From Anaerolineales bacterium (GTDB lineage Bacteria > Chloroflexota > Anaerolineae > 4572-78 > NAK82): 7,228 bases of DNA. The stretch's first letter is position 1, and each line of letters begins with the position of its first letter. The notes under the pieces are model-generated. The model was given only the letters and a program-made list of their open reading frames with translations. It was not told the DNA's origin and ran no database searches. A program made the translations under genes and the position numbers. Positions 6,381 to 7,228 of the stretch are shown here, piece after piece. The stretch spans positions 1 through 7,228 of the forward strand of contig JAHELX010000313.1 in NCBI GenBank assembly GCA_024643945.1, read 5' to 3'.

Positions 6381-6431
6381 CCCCAGCCCTCAGCCCCCAG
6401 CCCCTAGCCCCCAGCCCCCAGCCCCCACCCC
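6380..6431 (-). other. Potential G-quadruplex array on the minus strand
   Basis: Eight C-runs of 3-5 nt (6380-6384, 6387-6389, 6394-6398, 6401-6404, 6408-6412, 6415-6419, 6422-6426, 6428-6431) are separated by 1-4 nt, mostly AG or TAG. On the minus strand this gives eight G-runs with short loops, enough for two stacked quadruplexes. It lies just after the stop codon of the minus-strand DUF11 gene, so its transcript could carry the structure in the 3' untranslated region. Folding is predicted, not shown. Confidence 0.6.
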
Positions 6432-6467
6432 AGCGGCATCGCAAGCTCTTTCGACCCGCCGGGGTGG
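6425..6467 (-). terminator. Terminator-like hairpin after the DUF11 gene
   Basis: CCACCCC-A-GCGG (6425-6436) pairs with CCGC-C-GGGGTGG (6456-6467) with one mismatch and a 19-nt loop, starting 7 nt after the stop codon of the minus-strand gene. No T-run follows on the minus strand, where the G-rich array begins instead, so it would be a non-canonical terminator or an RNA-stabilising stem. Confidence 0.35.
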
Positions 6468-6474
6468 CCATACG

Positions 6475-7228
6475 CTATCTCACCATTCTCAGGATAATTG
6501 GAAGGAAGATCGTCAGGTCCTCATCTTCCGGACCCTCGGGTGTGCTGGGGCAGATACCGCCCACAGGCATGCTGCCATCCGGGCAGACCTGGGGATTGGG
6601 CGGTGGAACAGGGACATTACCGCCTGTCACGCTGCCGGTGTTGACGATAGTCTGTCCCTCACTGCCAGAATTGATTGTCACCTCGACGTACAGGCTGGCC
6701 GTGGCGTCGGGAGCCAGGCTGGGAATGTCCCAGATCAAGGGATCGGCGCAGTCCGGCGCGCCATCGCCCGAGGTAACCCGGCAGGTGACCTGGTCGGGCA
6801 AGTCATCGCTGACGACCACGTTATAGGCAGTGTAGCTGCCGGTGTTGGTAACCTGCAAGGTGTAACGCACCGTATCGCTCACGACCAGCGGTGAGCCATT
6901 GAGATCCTCGGCTGTCTTGGCGAAGCTGATCGTGGTAGCCGGCCCTGGGATGATGGGACACACGCCTTCGATAGGTTGGCTGCCGTCGGGACACACCGGC
7001 TCGGGATCATCGGGCGGGACAGGGATGTTGCCGCCCGTCACGCTGCCGGTATTGACGATGGTCTGTCCCTCGCTGCCAGGATTGATTATCACCTCGACGT
7101 ACAGGGTGGCCGTGGCGCCGGGAGCCAGGCTGGGAATGGTCCAGGTCAAAGGGTCGGCGCAGGCCGGGGCGCCCTCGCCCGAGGTGTCCTGGCAGGTAAC
7201 CTGGCCGGGTAAGTCATCCGTGACGACC
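6475..7228 (-). CDS. Secreted/surface DUF11-repeat protein, C-terminal part (start outside window)
   Basis: The last 250 residues of a protein that is open through the window edge are visible. They hold one complete and one partial DUF11-type (TIGR01451-like) beta-sandwich repeat. Diagnostic stretches are SFAKTAEDLNG, VRYTLQVTNTG, VVVSDDLP, WDIPSLAPDATA and IVNTGSVTGG. The unit is 137 residues (411 bp). Each unit contains two Cys near the strand after SDDLP (VTC...CADP), and the linkers are Pro-rich with a paired-Cys motif CPDGS(Q/M)P...G.CP. The protein ends in an acidic stretch, then LTIFLPIILRMVR, a short hydrophobic tail followed by Arg. Such modules generally form extracellular stalks or surface proteins. 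The visible part has no enzyme domain; any catalytic or adhesive head would be upstream. It is convergent with the ABC operon. The N-terminus and any signal peptide cannot be seen. Confidence 0.88.
   Translation of the reverse strand, partial: VVTDDLPGQVTCQDTSGEGAPACADPLTWTIPSLAPGATATLYVEVIINPGSEGQTIVNTGSVTGGNIPVPPDDPEPVCPDGSQPIEGVCPIIPGPATTISFAKTAEDLNGSPLVVSDTVRYTLQVTNTGSYTAYNVVVSDDLPDQVTCRVTSGDGAPDCADPLIWDIPSLAPDATASLYVEVTINSGSEGQTIVNTGSVTGGNVPVPPPNPQVCPDGSMPVGGICPSTPEGPEDEDLTIFLPIILRMVR
6605..6817 (-). repeat. 411-bp-period coding repeat, C-terminal copy
   Basis: This stretch is highly similar at the nucleotide level to 7016-7228 at an offset of 411 bp (137 codons), with no frame change. 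It covers the C-terminal half of a DUF11 unit. The close match points to recent duplication or gene conversion between units. Confidence 0.85.
7016..7228 (-). repeat. 411-bp-period coding repeat, upstream copy (cut by window edge)
   Basis: This is the partner of 6605-6817. The similarity continues to the last base of the window, so more repeat sequence, and perhaps more copies, should follow outside it. Confidence 0.85.

Larger units (their letters stand above)
6246..6418. repeat. Long inverted repeat between convergent genes
   Basis: 6246-6267 is perfectly complementary to 6397-6418 (22 bp). Separately, 6336-6351 is perfectly complementary to 6401-6416 (16 bp, 49-nt loop). The two left arms compete for the same right arm, so two alternative cruciforms or RNA stems are possible. 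The left arm begins with the last base of the ABC stop codon. It may help end transcription of the operon, but no U-tract follows, so I do not call it a standard terminator. Confidence 0.85.

Noticed and set aside
6464..6826. Plus-strand frame of 120 codons opposite the DUF11 gene
   Set aside because: The minus-strand frame has clear DUF11 repeats and repeat-conserved codons; the plus-strand frame is its shadow.

Overview
The window looks like a piece of a moderately GC-rich bacterial chromosome. A member of Chloroflexota (Anaerolineae/Caldilineae-like) is my best guess. The reasons are the C/G-rich GGGGCT(A/G) repeats between genes, a CAATTTC-type repeat inside a gene, a secreted DUF11-repeat protein ending in a hydrophobic FLPIILR-type tail, and a repeat pair resembling type I-E CRISPR. 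This assignment is inference from general familiarity; there is no rRNA or marker gene to prove it.

Layout. 1-129: two tandem copies of a G/C-rich hairpin repeat, the second of which carries the ribosome binding site of the first gene. 130-1566 (+): a GH13 alpha-amylase-type enzyme of the neopullulanase/cyclomaltodextrinase kind, without the usual N-terminal domain. 1566-1656: two 29-nt CRISPR-like repeats around one 33-nt spacer, the first sharing its first base with the amylase stop codon. 1691-1769: a strong sigma70-type promoter with an 18-bp palindrome over its -10 box. 1770-6246 (+): a tight three-gene operon, a TetR-family repressor followed by two half-transporters of a heterodimeric ABC multidrug-type exporter. 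The junctions overlap (ATGA, then TGATG). 6246-6467: a dense block of direct and inverted C/G-rich repeats with a strong G-quadruplex-type pattern, lying between convergent genes. 6475-7228 (-): the C-terminal part of a secreted or surface DUF11-repeat protein whose start is outside the window.

How the genes work together. The TetR protein probably represses its own promoter and so controls the exporter; a ligand, perhaps an exported compound, would relieve this. The two ABC subunits are complementary. The first has a degenerate Walker B (D548 in place of the catalytic Glu) and switch loop (Q579 in place of His), while the second has a degenerate signature (LSHGQ). Together they build one degenerate and one catalytic ATP site, as in known heterodimeric exporters. 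The amylase and the DUF11 protein show no functional link to the operon.

The most unusual points are the orphan CRISPR-like mini-array fused to a stop codon, the roughly 51-residue in-frame insert (containing intergenic-type repeat DNA) in the first ABC subunit, a cluster of TGACC half-sites extending from the tetR promoter into the putative CRISPR spacer, and the convergent inverted-repeat/G-quadruplex block. I see no clear new multi-gene system.
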